Shown here: piece after piece, positions 1 to 10,790 of the stretch
How positions within the stretch are numbered: the first letter of the stretch is position 1
How the letters are laid out: every line of letters begins with the position of its first letter
Assembly (NCBI RefSeq): GCF_018402285.1
Contig: NZ_JAGYJH010000003.1
Coordinates: 930,001-994,000 of the forward strand
DNA length: 64,000 nt
Direction: 5' to 3'
Origin: Hyphomonas sp.
Lineage (GTDB): Bacteria; Pseudomonadota; Alphaproteobacteria; Caulobacterales; Hyphomonadaceae
The notes under the pieces: model-generated
The model's input: the letters and a program-made list of their open reading frames with translations, nothing else
Told to the model about the DNA's origin: nothing
The model's database searches: none
Program-made: the position numbers and the translations under genes

Positions 1-928
1 GGCGCGGCCTATCGCGCGCTGGACCGGGCGCTGCCTTTTGCCGAGCCGGGGCGGTCGGTGTTTTTCGTGCTGCTGCCCGACGGGATGGACCCGGATGACC
101 TGATCCGCGCGCGGGGGCCCGGCGCAATGAGCGAGCAGCTGGCGGGGCGGCTCCCGATGTCGGAGCTGCTCTGGCGGCGCGAGCGGGACGCCGAGCCACT
201 GGATACGCCCGAGCGGCAGGCCGGGCTGGAAGCGCGCCTGATGGCGGCGTGCGGGCACATCCGCCATTCCGGCGTGAAATCAGCCTATGAGCGGGATTTG
301 AAGTCGCGCCTTCGCGATCATCTCTGGCAGTTGCGCGAGGCAAAGCGGGCGGCGAGCTATCAGAACCGCCCGGCGCGGGGCGGGGGACGGCCCGGTTCGG
401 CACAGATTCCCTCAGGCGGCGAACCGGCCCAGGAGGCGCTGCAAGCAGGGGGCGCGCGAGAAGATTGGCGGGCTGAGCCTGGTCCTGCGCGCGATCGACA
501 ATCCGGGCCTTCTTTCCATCGGGGCGGAGATGCTGGCGCAATGTGCCCTTGCGGACGCGGATGTCGCTCGCCTGCGCGATGCAGTTCTTGACCTGGCAAA
601 TGACGGAATCCCCATTGACCGCGGGACAATCACCGCCCATCTAGCGACTTCTGGGAATATACGTGCTGCCGGCTTGCTCAAAGATTATCCCGCTACGCCT
701 CAGATAGTGACCAATGGGTCCGAGGCTCGGGAATGGCTAATCGCTCTGGAGCAATATGTGGCGATGCGGCGTTCCAGTGACCAGGAGACGGGCTCTGGCA
801 CGGATAGTGCGAGCGCGGACCCTACGTTGTCTCCGCAGGAATGGCGGAGGCGGCATCAAATGGTCGCGGAACGTAGGGCCCTGAAGGCCCGTATGAACGA
901 GGCATCCAGCAAACACAGCGATAGCTGA
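1..928 (+). CDS. dnaG: DNA primase DnaG, C-terminal part, with a one-base frame break
   Basis: Primase makes the RNA primers used at the replication fork. The gene enters from the left edge, so the zinc finger, the start and most of the catalytic core lie outside. The visible protein has the conserved LPDGMDPDDLIR stretch at about residue 25 and ends in the helical helicase-binding domain, with its stop at 926-928. The reading frame open from base 1 gives EPAQEALQAGG and then loses family character, while the frame one base later gives AREKIGGLSLVLRAIDNPG and continues to the stop. One surplus base, most simply in the five-G run 448-452, explains this, and 928 minus 1 is a whole number of codons. 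It lies 74 bp before rpoD, a common primase-sigma arrangement. Identity is firm; the exact position of the break is inferred. Confidence 0.85.
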
Positions 929-1002
929 GCTGAACGGTAAAGCGACAGGCACTGGCACGGCAGCTTGCGAGGCTGCTGGTCCGGACGGGAGATAGCTGAG
1001 AC

Positions 1003-3003
<2,001 letters not shown>

Positions 3004-3013
3004 TCCAGACAAG

Positions 3014-3039
3014 AAGGGCGGCCTGAGGGCCGCCCTTTT
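3014..3039 (+). terminator. Intrinsic terminator after rpoD
   Basis: A perfect 10-bp GC-rich stem (3014-3023 with 3028-3037) with a TGAG loop runs into a short T tract, 11 bp after the rpoD stop. It should end the dnaG-rpoD transcript. Confidence 0.85.
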
Positions 3040-3156
3040 CAGCGGCGGGTTTACATGGGCGGAAGGATTATTCCTTGCCACCGAACTTGGCCGCCGAACC
3101 TGAAGGCCAGCGAGAGCGACAGGCTCGTCAGACTGCCATCTGGCGAAAAGTTTTTG

Positions 3157-3243
3157 TCCGGTGACGCGCCGCGGGCGGTCGACCGTCGAGCGCGCCGGGA
3201 TCAGCAGCTTAATCAGCAACCATTCCTCATCGGTGCGCTCGCT
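3157..3243 (-). pseudogene. Possible remnant of an IS5-type transposase N-terminus
   Basis: On the minus strand this short stretch reads SERTDEEWLLIKLLIPARS followed by a GRPRR-like VDRPRRV. This resembles the 'sDaeWalieplLP...GRPRr' opening of IS5-family transposases (DUF4096). The match stops there: no continuation of the transposase, no start context and no terminal inverted repeats were seen. The rest of the 367-bp gap between rpoD and the next gene (3040-3406) shows no other coding signal. The likeness is short and could be chance. Confidence 0.25.
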
Positions 3244-3406
3244 TGCACAGCCCAGCCAACGTCTGTCATGATGGCCATCGGTATTGTCAGTCCATGGTGT
3301 TGTGCTTTTTCGCAGTCCCGACAACCCAAGGGATTTGAAAGTCGCTGAAATCACTCAGCTTAGTTTTCGGTTGGGTTCTGAGAAATTCGAAGGGCAAGAG
3401 GCAGGC

Positions 3407-4306
3407 ATGCAGAAAGTTGGCGACGCAGGGGCGCTTGCCTGGTCCAGCTACTGGGCGTCCGGGCAACAGGACAGTTTCTTCCGGCGCGGCAAGCCGCTGG
3501 AGACCAGTGTCTACTGGACGCCGTTCTTCGATATGGTTCCGGAAAAGGCTCGCCTGATTGACCTTGGGTGCGGCGCGGGCGCGCTGACCCGGCTGGCGGT
3601 TGCCCATCCGCGGTCTTTCAGCGTCGTCGGGGCCGATTATGCGGCAAGCCTGCCGGACGTCCCTGGAGCGCGTCTCGACCCGGGTGTCCGGATGGAAGCG
3701 CTCCCCTATGAAGCCGGCAGCTTTGACGTTGCCGTTTCGCAGTTCGGCATCGAATACTCTGACATGGCGCAAAGTCTCAGCGAGGTGGCGCGTGTGCTTG
3801 TGCGCGGTGGCTGGTGCGCATTCCTGATCCATGCGCGCGAAGGGGCGGCTGTGGCGGCCGCGCAAGCCAAGGCAGTCGCGCTCGCAAAGCTGCTTGAGGA
3901 GGACGGCCTGGTTAGGGCGGTTGAGCTGTACGGCGCCGCTCTGAGGCAAGCGAAAACGGCGCCGCCGAGCCCTGAGCCGGTCGCGGCGGTATTTCGCAGG
4001 ACAGCGCCTGTCGCGACTGATGAGGCGTCCGCCTGGGCCGTTCAGTTCCTCTCAGAGGTCATGCGGAATGCACTGCGCTTTGAGCCAGCCTATGTCATCA
4101 ACAATGCCGGAATCGTGCGAAATGAGCTCTCCGGGCAATTGCAGCGGCTGGAGCTCATGATCGCGGCGGCGCGCAGCGAGACCAGGATGCAGGAACTGGT
4201 CGCGCAATCAAACACTGTCGGCCTGGAGCAGGCGCAGATAAAGCCGGTTGTGGATATCGGCGGCGACCATATCGCCTGGTGGTTCAGGGGCGTGCGCGGC
4301 GCTTGA
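3407..4306 (+). CDS. Class I SAM-dependent methyltransferase of unknown substrate
   Basis: A predicted 299-residue soluble methyltransferase with a Rossmann-type fold. Motif I is LIDLGCGAGALTRLA at about residue 50, followed by the acidic ribose-binding VVGADYAASLP, and then the SFDVAVSQFGIEY and LSEVARVLVRGGWCAFLIH strands typical of methyltransferase family 11/25. The open frame extends upstream to 3284, but the ATG at 3407 lies just after a purine-rich GAAGGGCAAGAGGCAGG and gives a normal protein start. The C-terminal third (from about residue 170) is helical and not recognisable. It stands alone between two long non-coding gaps, so the context gives no hint of substrate. Confidence 0.75.
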   Translation: MQKVGDAGALAWSSYWASGQQDSFFRRGKPLETSVYWTPFFDMVPEKARLIDLGCGAGALTRLAVAHPRSFSVVGADYAASLPDVPGARLDPGVRMEALPYEAGSFDVAVSQFGIEYSDMAQSLSEVARVLVRGGWCAFLIHAREGAAVAAAQAKAVALAKLLEEDGLVRAVELYGAALRQAKTAPPSPEPVAAVFRRTAPVATDEASAWAVQFLSEVMRNALRFEPAYVINNAGIVRNELSGQLQRLELMIAAARSETRMQELVAQSNTVGLEQAQIKPVVDIGGDHIAWWFRGVRGA

Positions 4307-4727
4307 GCTGGTTCTCCGGGGCCACACGTGTCCGGGACCGGATCCCTGCAGCCATCTGCTGAAGGCCGCCTCAGGCGCGAGGGTTGCTGTAAATTCAGTG
4401 ATGTTTCGGTCAAAGGGCGCTGCAACGGGCCCCCGGTCATTCAGAACACAGACCATGTGCCAGGTGGCGTTGGGCCGGCGACAGAAGGGCTGGAGCAACG
4501 GGCGCTTGCTGTGCAACATAGTTGGCGGCGTTAAAGAAGTTCCAGCAGGCGTCCGTCGGGGTCAAGCGCGCCTGTAGGCAACCCATGGCGTTTCCGGCAA
4601 TCACAGGGCGGGCCTTTTCTTTCGGCGCCATTTCAGCCACTTAGCTATGCATCGAGGGGGACGCGCCAGATGGCCGGGCGCGCGCTTTTCGGCGCTCACC
4701 CCATCCAGTCAGTCAGGACGCCCTTCC
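4307..4727. other. Non-coding gap of about 420 bp
   Basis: No reading frame here looks like a protein on either strand, and no strong terminator, tRNA or repeat was seen. The composition is slightly less GC-rich than the neighbouring genes. It separates two plus-strand genes and should hold the promoter of the transglutaminase-like gene. Confidence 0.5.
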
Positions 4728-5516
4728 ATGCGCGTGAAGATCGATGCTCTGCTTGCTTATCATTTTGCCCGGCGCGCCGATGTGCTGCTCTCGCTCGAGG
4801 CGATCCGGACGAGCGATCAGCAGGTTGTTTGCGACCTTCTCTCGGCCCGTCCGGAGAGTGGGCTGACCCTTGCCGAAGGCCCCGAGACGCTCGGCGAGAC
4901 GCTCGGGCGCCGGCGATGGCTGGAGGCAGAGGGAGATGTAACGATTTCCTATTCGGCGCTGGTGGATGTCTCGCGCGGGCCGGTCAATCTCGCGGGCCTG
5001 CGCGTGCCGGCGCGGCGGGACCTGCCTTATGATGTGATCAGCTATCTTATGCCGAGCCGGTATTGCGACGCCGAGAAGCTGACCTCGTTTGCCGAGGAGG
5101 CATTCTCCGGGCAGGAGGGCGGGGACCTCGTTCTGGCCATGTCGGACTGGATCTTCTCGAACTTTGAATATGCGCCCGGCGCCAGCAATGAGACCACGAC
5201 GGCCACCGATACCTTCCTGATGCGGCGGGGCGTCTGCCGGGACTTTGCTCATACGCTGATCAGTTTCTGCCGCGCGATGGGCGTGCCCGCGCGGATGGTG
5301 TCGGCCTATGCCCCGGCCATTGAGCCGCCTGATTTCCATGCGGTGGTGGAGGTGTGGCTCGATCATGCCTGGCACCTGATCGATCCGACGCGGCTGTCGC
5401 GCGAGGAGGAGCTGGTCCGCATCGCCATCGGGCGGGACGCGACTGATATCAGCTTCATGACGATCTTTGGCACAGCTGAGCTGCGCGACCAGCGGGTGGC
5501 GGTGTCGGTGGTCTAG
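4728..5516 (+). CDS. Transglutaminase-like cysteine peptidase family protein
   Basis: A 262-residue protein with the transglutaminase-like fold found in bacterial peptidase- or amidase-type proteins. The catalytic triad is readable: Cys in FLMRRGVCRDFAHTLISFCRAMGVPARMVS, His in DFHAVVEVWLDHAWHLID, and the Asp of the following LIDPTR. An N-terminal beta-rich domain (about residues 1-95) precedes it, as in the family with a transglutaminase N-terminal domain. ATG 4728 (MRVKIDALLAYHF) is preferred over upstream in-frame starts because it begins the conserved N-terminal domain. The gene converges on the hydrolase on the other strand, and the two stops share one CTAG. Confidence 0.8.
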   Translation: MRVKIDALLAYHFARRADVLLSLEAIRTSDQQVVCDLLSARPESGLTLAEGPETLGETLGRRRWLEAEGDVTISYSALVDVSRGPVNLAGLRVPARRDLPYDVISYLMPSRYCDAEKLTSFAEEAFSGQEGGDLVLAMSDWIFSNFEYAPGASNETTTATDTFLMRRGVCRDFAHTLISFCRAMGVPARMVSAYAPAIEPPDFHAVVEVWLDHAWHLIDPTRLSREEELVRIAIGRDATDISFMTIFGTAELRDQRVAVSVV

Positions 5517-6364
5517 CGACCCGAGTTGAGGAAAGCGATGACTGCCTCGGGCAGGGCAGGGTCGCCGACGGCGGTGAGGTGGTTGCCGGTGAGTTCGGTA
5601 TACTCTGCCCCCGGAATGATTTCGGCGAGCCTCGGACCCGAGCCATTGTCGAGGTCGTCCTTGCCGGTGAGGACGAGGACGGGGAGGTCGAAAGTCTCCA
5701 GCAGGTCGCGGCCGGTATAGAGGCGCGAGGAGAGAGCGCCGCGATAGCCCTCCAGCGATCCGCCGGTGGCTCTGGCGCGGGCCAGCATGGCCCTGGCGGC
5801 GGGCGTGTCGTCACCTCTGACGGCCGCGTCGAGAGCGGCGCGAAAGGCGGTGTTGCGGTCGGTGTTGGTCTCGTCGGCCGCCGAGTCCCCGATGCCGCCG
5901 AGGACAAGCCGGCCGGCGCCGCGCGAGAGCAGGTGGTAACGCAGCGCGCTGAGCGAGCCCATGGAATAGCCGACCACCGCATAGGGCTTTTGCGCGAGAT
6001 GTTTCATCAGGGCGATCTGGTCCCGGGCGATCGCGTCCCGGGGCCAGCCGGCCTCCGGGGCAATGTAAGACGAGGCGCCGTGGCCGCGCAGGTCCGGCGC
6101 AATGACCTGGTAGCCGGCGGCGGCAATCTTCTGCGCGATGCCGGGGCCAAACCAGTTGATTTCCGCATTGCCGCTGAAGCCGTGGAGCAGCAGGACCGGC
6201 GGGCCTTCGCCGAGGGTCTGGTAGCTGATCGGTGTGCCATCAAAGGAATTGAAGGCGTGCGTGGCGGGCGCGGTCATGGCAGGCTCCGTCAGGGGCAGCG
6301 TTGCGCAGGCTGGGGGCGCCATCATCGCCGTCAAGGCGAGGAAGAGGGCGGCGAGGCGGCGCAT
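5513..6364 (-). CDS. Secreted alpha/beta hydrolase
   Basis: A 283-residue serine hydrolase of the alpha/beta fold. Residues 1-25 (MRRLAALFLALTAMMAPPACA) form a signal peptide, so it is probably exported to the periplasm. The oxyanion segment LLLHGFSGNAEINW, the nucleophile elbow GYSMGS, the acid in LVLTGKDDLDNG and the His in TGNHLTAVGDP are all in place. The substrate cannot be told from sequence; esterase or lactonase activity is plausible. It lies 11 bp downstream of oppC on the same strand and may be the last gene of that operon. Its stop overlaps that of the convergent transglutaminase-like gene. Confidence 0.8.
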   Translation of the reverse strand: MRRLAALFLALTAMMAPPACATLPLTEPAMTAPATHAFNSFDGTPISYQTLGEGPPVLLLHGFSGNAEINWFGPGIAQKIAAAGYQVIAPDLRGHGASSYIAPEAGWPRDAIARDQIALMKHLAQKPYAVVGYSMGSLSALRYHLLSRGAGRLVLGGIGDSAADETNTDRNTAFRAALDAAVRGDDTPAARAMLARARATGGSLEGYRGALSSRLYTGRDLLETFDLPVLVLTGKDDLDNGSGPRLAEIIPGAEYTELTGNHLTAVGDPALPEAVIAFLNSGR

Positions 6365-6375
6365 GGGCGGGTGCT

Positions 6376-7287
6376 TCAGCGCTCTTTGGGATCAAGTGCG
6401 TCGCGCAGGCCGTCGCCGATGAAGTTGAGGCACAGGAGCGCGACCGACATGACGCCCGCCGGAATGAGCAGCATCCAGGGTTTGTCTTCCATCATCCTGG
6501 CGCCGTCGGAAATCAGCACGCCGAGCGAAGTCAGCGGCTCGTTCACGCCGAGGCCGAGGAAGGAGAGGAAGCTTTCAGCCAGGATCACCACCGGGATGGT
6601 GAGGGTGACATAGACAGCAACCGGGCCGATGACGTTGGGCAGGATGTGGCGGAAGATGATGCCGCGCCGGGAGACACCGGCCGCGCGGGCGGCCTCGATG
6701 AATTCCTTGCCCTTGATGGCGAGCGTCTGTCCCCGGACGATGCGGCTCATCGTCAGCCATTCGATGGCCCCGATGGCGGCAAAGATCAGCACGATGTTGC
6801 GCTCGAACACGGTGAGCAGAAGAATGACGAAGAAGATGAAGGGCAGGGCATAGAGCACGTCGACGAAGCGCATCATGAAATTGTCGACCCGGCCGCCAAG
6901 ATAGCCGGCCGTTGCGCCCCATGTGACGCCGATGACGAGGGAGACGGCCGTGGCGACGACGCCGACGAGGAGCGAGATGCGCAGGCCGATCATGGTGCGG
7001 GCGAAGAGGTCGCGGCCCTGAAGGTCAGTGCCGAAGATGTGCCAGTTCTCGAAAGTCGGATTGACGGTGCGCAGGTCCGAGATGGTGCGGTAATCGTGGA
7101 CCCAGACCATCGGGCCGAAGATGGCGACGAGGACAAGGAAGCCGATGATCCACATCGAGACGACGGCGGCGCGGTTGCGCAGGAGGCGGGCGCGGGCATC
7201 GTCCCAGAGGGAGCGCCCGCCGGTGATGGCGGTCTTGACCGCTTCGACGCGGCCGGTTGGGTCAAGGATGGGGTCGATGTGCGCCAT
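6376..7287 (-). CDS. oppC: Peptide ABC transporter permease, OppC/DppC type
   Basis: This is one of the two inner-membrane permease subunits of an oligopeptide importer. The 303-residue protein has a first membrane segment at about 38-58, then a periplasmic loop with FGTDLQGRDLFARTMIGLRISL, the hallmark of the DppC/OppC N-terminal region, then five more hydrophobic segments. The cytoplasmic EAA loop that docks on the ATPase reads EFIEAARAAGVSRRGIIFRH. Its ATG overlaps the TGA of oppB by one base, so the two are translationally coupled. No ATPase (oppD/oppF) gene is nearby. Confidence 0.93.
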   Translation of the reverse strand: MAHIDPILDPTGRVEAVKTAITGGRSLWDDARARLLRNRAAVVSMWIIGFLVLVAIFGPMVWVHDYRTISDLRTVNPTFENWHIFGTDLQGRDLFARTMIGLRISLLVGVVATAVSLVIGVTWGATAGYLGGRVDNFMMRFVDVLYALPFIFFVILLLTVFERNIVLIFAAIGAIEWLTMSRIVRGQTLAIKGKEFIEAARAAGVSRRGIIFRHILPNVIGPVAVYVTLTIPVVILAESFLSFLGLGVNEPLTSLGVLISDGARMMEDKPWMLLIPAGVMSVALLCLNFIGDGLRDALDPKER

Positions 7288-8258
7288 CAGTCGTATTTCA
7301 CTTTGGGATCAAGCATCGCGTAGAGGATGTCTGCGACGAGATTGAGGAGAATGATGAGGCCGGCATAGACGATGATCGCGCCCATCACGAGTGTGTAGTC
7401 CCGGTTGAGGGCGCCATCGACGAAATAGCTGCCGAGGCCGGGCAGGCCGAAGATCTTCTCGATCACCACCGAGCCGGTCATGACGCCGGCCATCGCCGGG
7501 CCGGCATAGGAGACGAGCGGCAGGAGGGCGGAGGGCAGTGCGTGGCGCACGATCACGTCGCGCTCGGCAAGGCCCTTGGCGCGGGCGGTGCGGATATGGT
7601 TGGCGCGCATCGTCTCGATCATCGAGGCGCGCATCAGGCGCGAGATGATGGCGATCTGGGGCAAGGCGAGGGTGAGCACCGGCAGGGTCATATTGTGCCA
7701 GCTCATGCCGATGTTGGGCCATGTGCCAAGGCCGCCGACGGCGAAGATGCCTGCGCCCAGCGACAGGAGGAGGATCAGGATCGGGCCGGTGACAAAGGTG
7801 GGCACGGAGATGCCGAACATCGCAAAGCCCATGACGCCGTAATCAGCCGCCGTGTTTTGCCTCAGCCCCGCGAAGATGCCGAGCGAGGTGCCGACGGTGA
7901 GGGCGACCAGCATGGTCAGGGCGCCGATGGTCATCGAGATGGGCAGGCCGTCGGCGATGAGATCGTTCACGCTCTTGCCGAGGGTCTTGTAGGAGGGCCC
8001 GAAATCGCCCTGGAGGACGCCGCCGACATAATTGAAATATTGCTCGTGGAGGGGTTTATCGAGGCCGAATTTTGCGGCGATGGCCGCTTCGGTGGCGGGC
8101 GGGAGGCGGCGTTCGCCGTCGAAGGGGCCGCCCGGGGCGGCCCGCATCATGAGGAAGGCTACCGTGATGATCGCAAGCATCGTGGGGATTGCGATCAGCA
8201 GGCGCCGGAGCGTATAGCCCCAAGGAATACGTCCGAATGCGCGCTGAAACATTGTCAC
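7287..8258 (-). CDS. oppB: Peptide ABC transporter permease, OppB/DppB type
   Basis: This is the partner permease of OppC. The 323-residue protein has an N-terminal membrane segment (LLIAIPTMLAIITVAFLMM), the typical APGGPFD following it, an ALxxKFGLDKPLHEQY-like segment, and five further hydrophobic helices. The EAA loop reads HIRTARAKGLAERDVIVRHALP. Start choice is uncertain: GTG 8258 has an AGAGG about 11 bases before it, while an in-frame ATG lies two codons inside at 8252. It is transcribed away from the DUF442 gene. The solute-binding lipoprotein OppA is 3 kb away on the other strand. Confidence 0.92.
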   Translation of the reverse strand: MTMFQRAFGRIPWGYTLRRLLIAIPTMLAIITVAFLMMRAAPGGPFDGERRLPPATEAAIAAKFGLDKPLHEQYFNYVGGVLQGDFGPSYKTLGKSVNDLIADGLPISMTIGALTMLVALTVGTSLGIFAGLRQNTAADYGVMGFAMFGISVPTFVTGPILILLLSLGAGIFAVGGLGTWPNIGMSWHNMTLPVLTLALPQIAIISRLMRASMIETMRANHIRTARAKGLAERDVIVRHALPSALLPLVSYAGPAMAGVMTGSVVIEKIFGLPGLGSYFVDGALNRDYTLVMGAIIVYAGLIILLNLVADILYAMLDPKVKYD

Positions 8259-8392
8259 GAGTAAAAAAGCCTCTTGTCACAGCAGGTTGATCAGGCCACG
8301 GCCCTCCGCCAGCTTGGCAGGGCCCCCAACACTCCTTAGCTTGTCGGGCAGACCGATCAAGCGATGGCTGCAGGAGCAGGAGAATTTTGAGT

Positions 8393-8803
8393 ATGGCTGA
8401 CATCCGCCGGGTCACCCCCGATTTCGCCGTAGCGCCGCAGATTTCCGAAGCGGACGTGGAAAAAATTGCCGCCGCCGGTTTCAAGACGATCATCGTCAAC
8501 CGGCCCGATGGCGAGGGCGGGGTCGACCAGCCGCGCATGGGGCCAATTCGCGTCAAAGCCGAATCCCTTGGTCTGACATTCGCCGCGCTGCCGTTTTCCG
8601 GGGCGCCGACGCCGGAAATCGTCGAGCGGATGGGGCATATCCTGAACGAGGCGCCCCAGCCTGTGCTGGCCTATTGCCGGACGGGTACACGCAGCATCAC
8701 GGCCTGGGCGCTGGTCCATTCGGGGCAGGGCGCGGGCGATGACATCGTTGAGGCCGCAGCCAACGCAGGGTATGATCTTTCCAGCCTGCGCGAACTGCTC
8801 TGA
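8393..8803 (+). CDS. DUF442 / TIGR01244-family phosphatase-like or sulfur-transferase-like protein
   Basis: A 136-residue protein of the tyrosine-phosphatase-like family seen as the N-terminal part of Blh and as stand-alone TIGR01244 proteins. The active-site loop is AYCRTGTRSITAW near residue 97, with the cysteine and arginine of a CxxGxR pocket. The N-terminal VTPDFAVAPQISEADVEKIAAAG and TIIVNRPDGE are family marks. ATG 8393 is preferred over TTG 8387 because AGGAG at 8378-8382 is 10 bases before the ATG and only 4 before the TTG. In other bacteria such domains are tied to sulfide or persulfide handling, but nothing here shows that role. Confidence 0.75.
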   Translation: MADIRRVTPDFAVAPQISEADVEKIAAAGFKTIIVNRPDGEGGVDQPRMGPIRVKAESLGLTFAALPFSGAPTPEIVERMGHILNEAPQPVLAYCRTGTRSITAWALVHSGQGAGDDIVEAAANAGYDLSSLRELL

Positions 8804-8917
8804 AGCCCGGCAGGATCACACTTGCGCCGCAAACCGGGTGTTGATGCAGGCGCTGAGCCGTGCAAGGGCTCTGACCCATCAGATTCCGCCCCGCAGCGGG
8901 CGACAGGAGTAGAGCGT

Positions 8918-9856
8918 ATGTCAGGCCGGTTCTGGACCGACGATTTCAAGCTCGATGCAGGCACCATCCTCGTCAAGAAGACGGGGCACCGGATCGTTCC
9001 CGACCTGGCGCTGGCGCACAGCATCTTCACCTGGTTCTGCTTCTATTTCTTTGTCCAGACCTGGCGCACGTCGCGGCTGCTGACCGGCCACACGCGCCCG
9101 ACGATTGCCTTCTATCCCGACAAGCCCCGGCCCTGGTATTTCATCTGGTCGGTGATGCATGTTTCCGGCGCCAGGCTGGTGGACGACATCTCCACTGCCG
9201 ACATCGTGATGCATTTCGACGATTCGACCGAGTCGAGCCCGTACGTGCCAACGGTCAAGCCGGGCGCGCATGTCCTGAACTTTGACTGCAACGACATTTC
9301 CAAGTCGCGCGTGGCGGTGGCCTATGAGACGGCCAGCGGCCAGACGCTGGCCGTTGATCCCACCACTTATGCCGGGCGGATGGTCGAGAAGTCGGAAATG
9401 AACGCTGCTCATGACGGGCGCATCCTTGAAGGGCCGCTGGACGCGCCGGTCGAAGGCAAGACCTATCAGCGCCTGATCGACAACGAGATCAATGGCGGGC
9501 TGGTGGAAGACCTGCGCTGCTGTCTCGTCGGCGGCAGCCCCGTGGTTGTGTTCCGCAAGCGCCGCCCGCTGGAGCGCCGCTTTCTCAACGAGAATGTCCA
9601 GGTTCTGCTCGACGAACCCCGCAATTGTTACTCCCAGGATGAAATCCGCGTGATCGAGGCCTTTGCCGCCGATATTGGGCTCGACTGGGGCGGGGTGGAT
9701 GTTCTACGGGATCGGGCGACGGGGAAGATCTTCATCGTCGATGCGAACAAGACCGATATGGGACCGCCGGTGGCGCTCAAGCTCGGTGCCAAGCTCAGGG
9801 CCACCCGCCGCATGGCGCGGGCCTTTGCCGAAAAGTTCGCGTCGAAGAAGCGTTGA
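8918..9856 (+). CDS. ATP-grasp-like protein of unknown function
   Basis: A 312-residue protein without signal peptide. Its C-terminal part has ATP-grasp-like features: CYSQDEIRVIEAFAADIGLDWGGVDVLRD, then the beta strand and metal-binding end IFIVDANKTDMGPP, where the acidic and Asn residues would bind magnesium. The N-terminal half (TIAFYPDKPRPWYFIWSVMH, GARLVDDISTADIVMHFDD) looks like the pre-ATP-grasp domain. Such proteins join carboxylates to amines, but the substrate is unknown. The start ATG 8918 has AGGAG at 8905-8909. The metallo-hydrolase gene begins 34 bp after it, so they may be co-transcribed. Confidence 0.6.
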   Translation: MSGRFWTDDFKLDAGTILVKKTGHRIVPDLALAHSIFTWFCFYFFVQTWRTSRLLTGHTRPTIAFYPDKPRPWYFIWSVMHVSGARLVDDISTADIVMHFDDSTESSPYVPTVKPGAHVLNFDCNDISKSRVAVAYETASGQTLAVDPTTYAGRMVEKSEMNAAHDGRILEGPLDAPVEGKTYQRLIDNEINGGLVEDLRCCLVGGSPVVVFRKRRPLERRFLNENVQVLLDEPRNCYSQDEIRVIEAFAADIGLDWGGVDVLRDRATGKIFIVDANKTDMGPPVALKLGAKLRATRRMARAFAEKFASKKR

Positions 9857-9890
9857 TCCGCCCACAACCTTTCGCTTCGAGAGCGCCTTA

Positions 9891-10790
9891 ATGCCGATCC
9901 CTTTTGTCCGGGAAATTGAGTTCGAGTACGGACGGGTTGACCGCGTCTCTCCCCTGATCCGCCGCGTCATTGCCAACAATCCCGGACCCTTCACCTATAC
10001 TGGAACCGGCGTGTTCATTGTCGGGCAGGGCGAGGTTGCCGTGATTGATCCGGGGCCCGATCTTGCCGAGCATTTCGAGGCGCTCAAAGCCGCCCTCGCG
10101 GGGGAAAAGATCACCCACATCCTGGTGACGCACGGGCATTCCGATCATTCGCCGCTGGCAGGCCCGCTGGCCGAATGGGCAGGCTGCAGGACCTATGCGC
10201 GCGACGCCGGCATTCATACGGCCAAGGACGAGCTTGGCAGCGCAGACGACCTGCGCTTCATGCCGGACGTGAAGCTGAAGGATGGCGATACCGTCTCCGG
10301 GCCGGGCTGGACGCTGGAGGCGATCTTCACGCCGGGCCATACCGCCAACCACACCTGCTTTGCCCTGCGCGAAGAGAATGCCTGTTTCACCGGCGACCAT
10401 ATCATGGGCTGGTCAACCACGGTGGTCTCCCCGCCGGACGGGGATATGGGCGATTATATGGACAGCCTCGAGAAGATCCGTGTGCGTGGTTTCGAGACGC
10501 TCTGGCCAACCCATGGCGAGGCGGTGCGCGGCAAGGAATTCGTCAACACCTTCATCACCGAATATGCGGCCCACCGGCGCGCGCGGGAAGCGGCGATCAT
10601 CGAGCAGTTGGCCCGTGGGCGGACGAACATCCCGGAGATGGTTTCGGAAATGTATGCCGATGTCGACAAGCGCCTGCATCCGGCCGCCGCGATGAGTGTG
10701 CTCGGGCACATGATCGATCTTGTCCGGCGCGGCGTTGCGCGCACGCCCGACAGCGCGCCGACGACAAGGTCGGTTTTCGAGCTTGCCTGA
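9891..10790 (+). CDS. Metallo-beta-lactamase-fold hydrolase (LACTB2/glyoxalase II-like)
   Basis: A 299-residue cytoplasmic hydrolase of the metallo-beta-lactamase superfamily. The metal site is complete: THGHSDHSPLAGP (HxHxDH), the His of FTPGHTANHTC, the Asp of CFTGDHIMGW and the His of WPTHGEAV. After the catalytic domain comes a winged-helix-like tail (EMVSEMYADVDKRLHPAAAMSVLGHMIDL), as in LACTB2-type proteins, several of which act on RNA or thioesters. ATG 9891 gives the family N-terminus; the frame is open further upstream but overlaps the previous gene. The stop codon is part of an 11-bp tandem repeat. Confidence 0.87.
   Translation: MPIPFVREIEFEYGRVDRVSPLIRRVIANNPGPFTYTGTGVFIVGQGEVAVIDPGPDLAEHFEALKAALAGEKITHILVTHGHSDHSPLAGPLAEWAGCRTYARDAGIHTAKDELGSADDLRFMPDVKLKDGDTVSGPGWTLEAIFTPGHTANHTCFALREENACFTGDHIMGWSTTVVSPPDGDMGDYMDSLEKIRVRGFETLWPTHGEAVRGKEFVNTFITEYAAHRRAREAAIIEQLARGRTNIPEMVSEMYADVDKRLHPAAAMSVLGHMIDLVRRGVARTPDSAPTTRSVFELA

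Noticed and set aside
5579..8264. Long plus-strand open frames opposite the hydrolase and oppC/oppB
   Set aside because: They are rich in His, Asp and Gly with no hydrophobic core, as expected of mirror frames. The minus-strand products have complete family motifs.
9663..9890. Upstream extension of the metallo-hydrolase gene
   Set aside because: The extension overlaps the ATP-grasp-like gene in another frame and reads as low-complexity Arg/Ser/Pro. The family N-terminus begins at ATG 9891.
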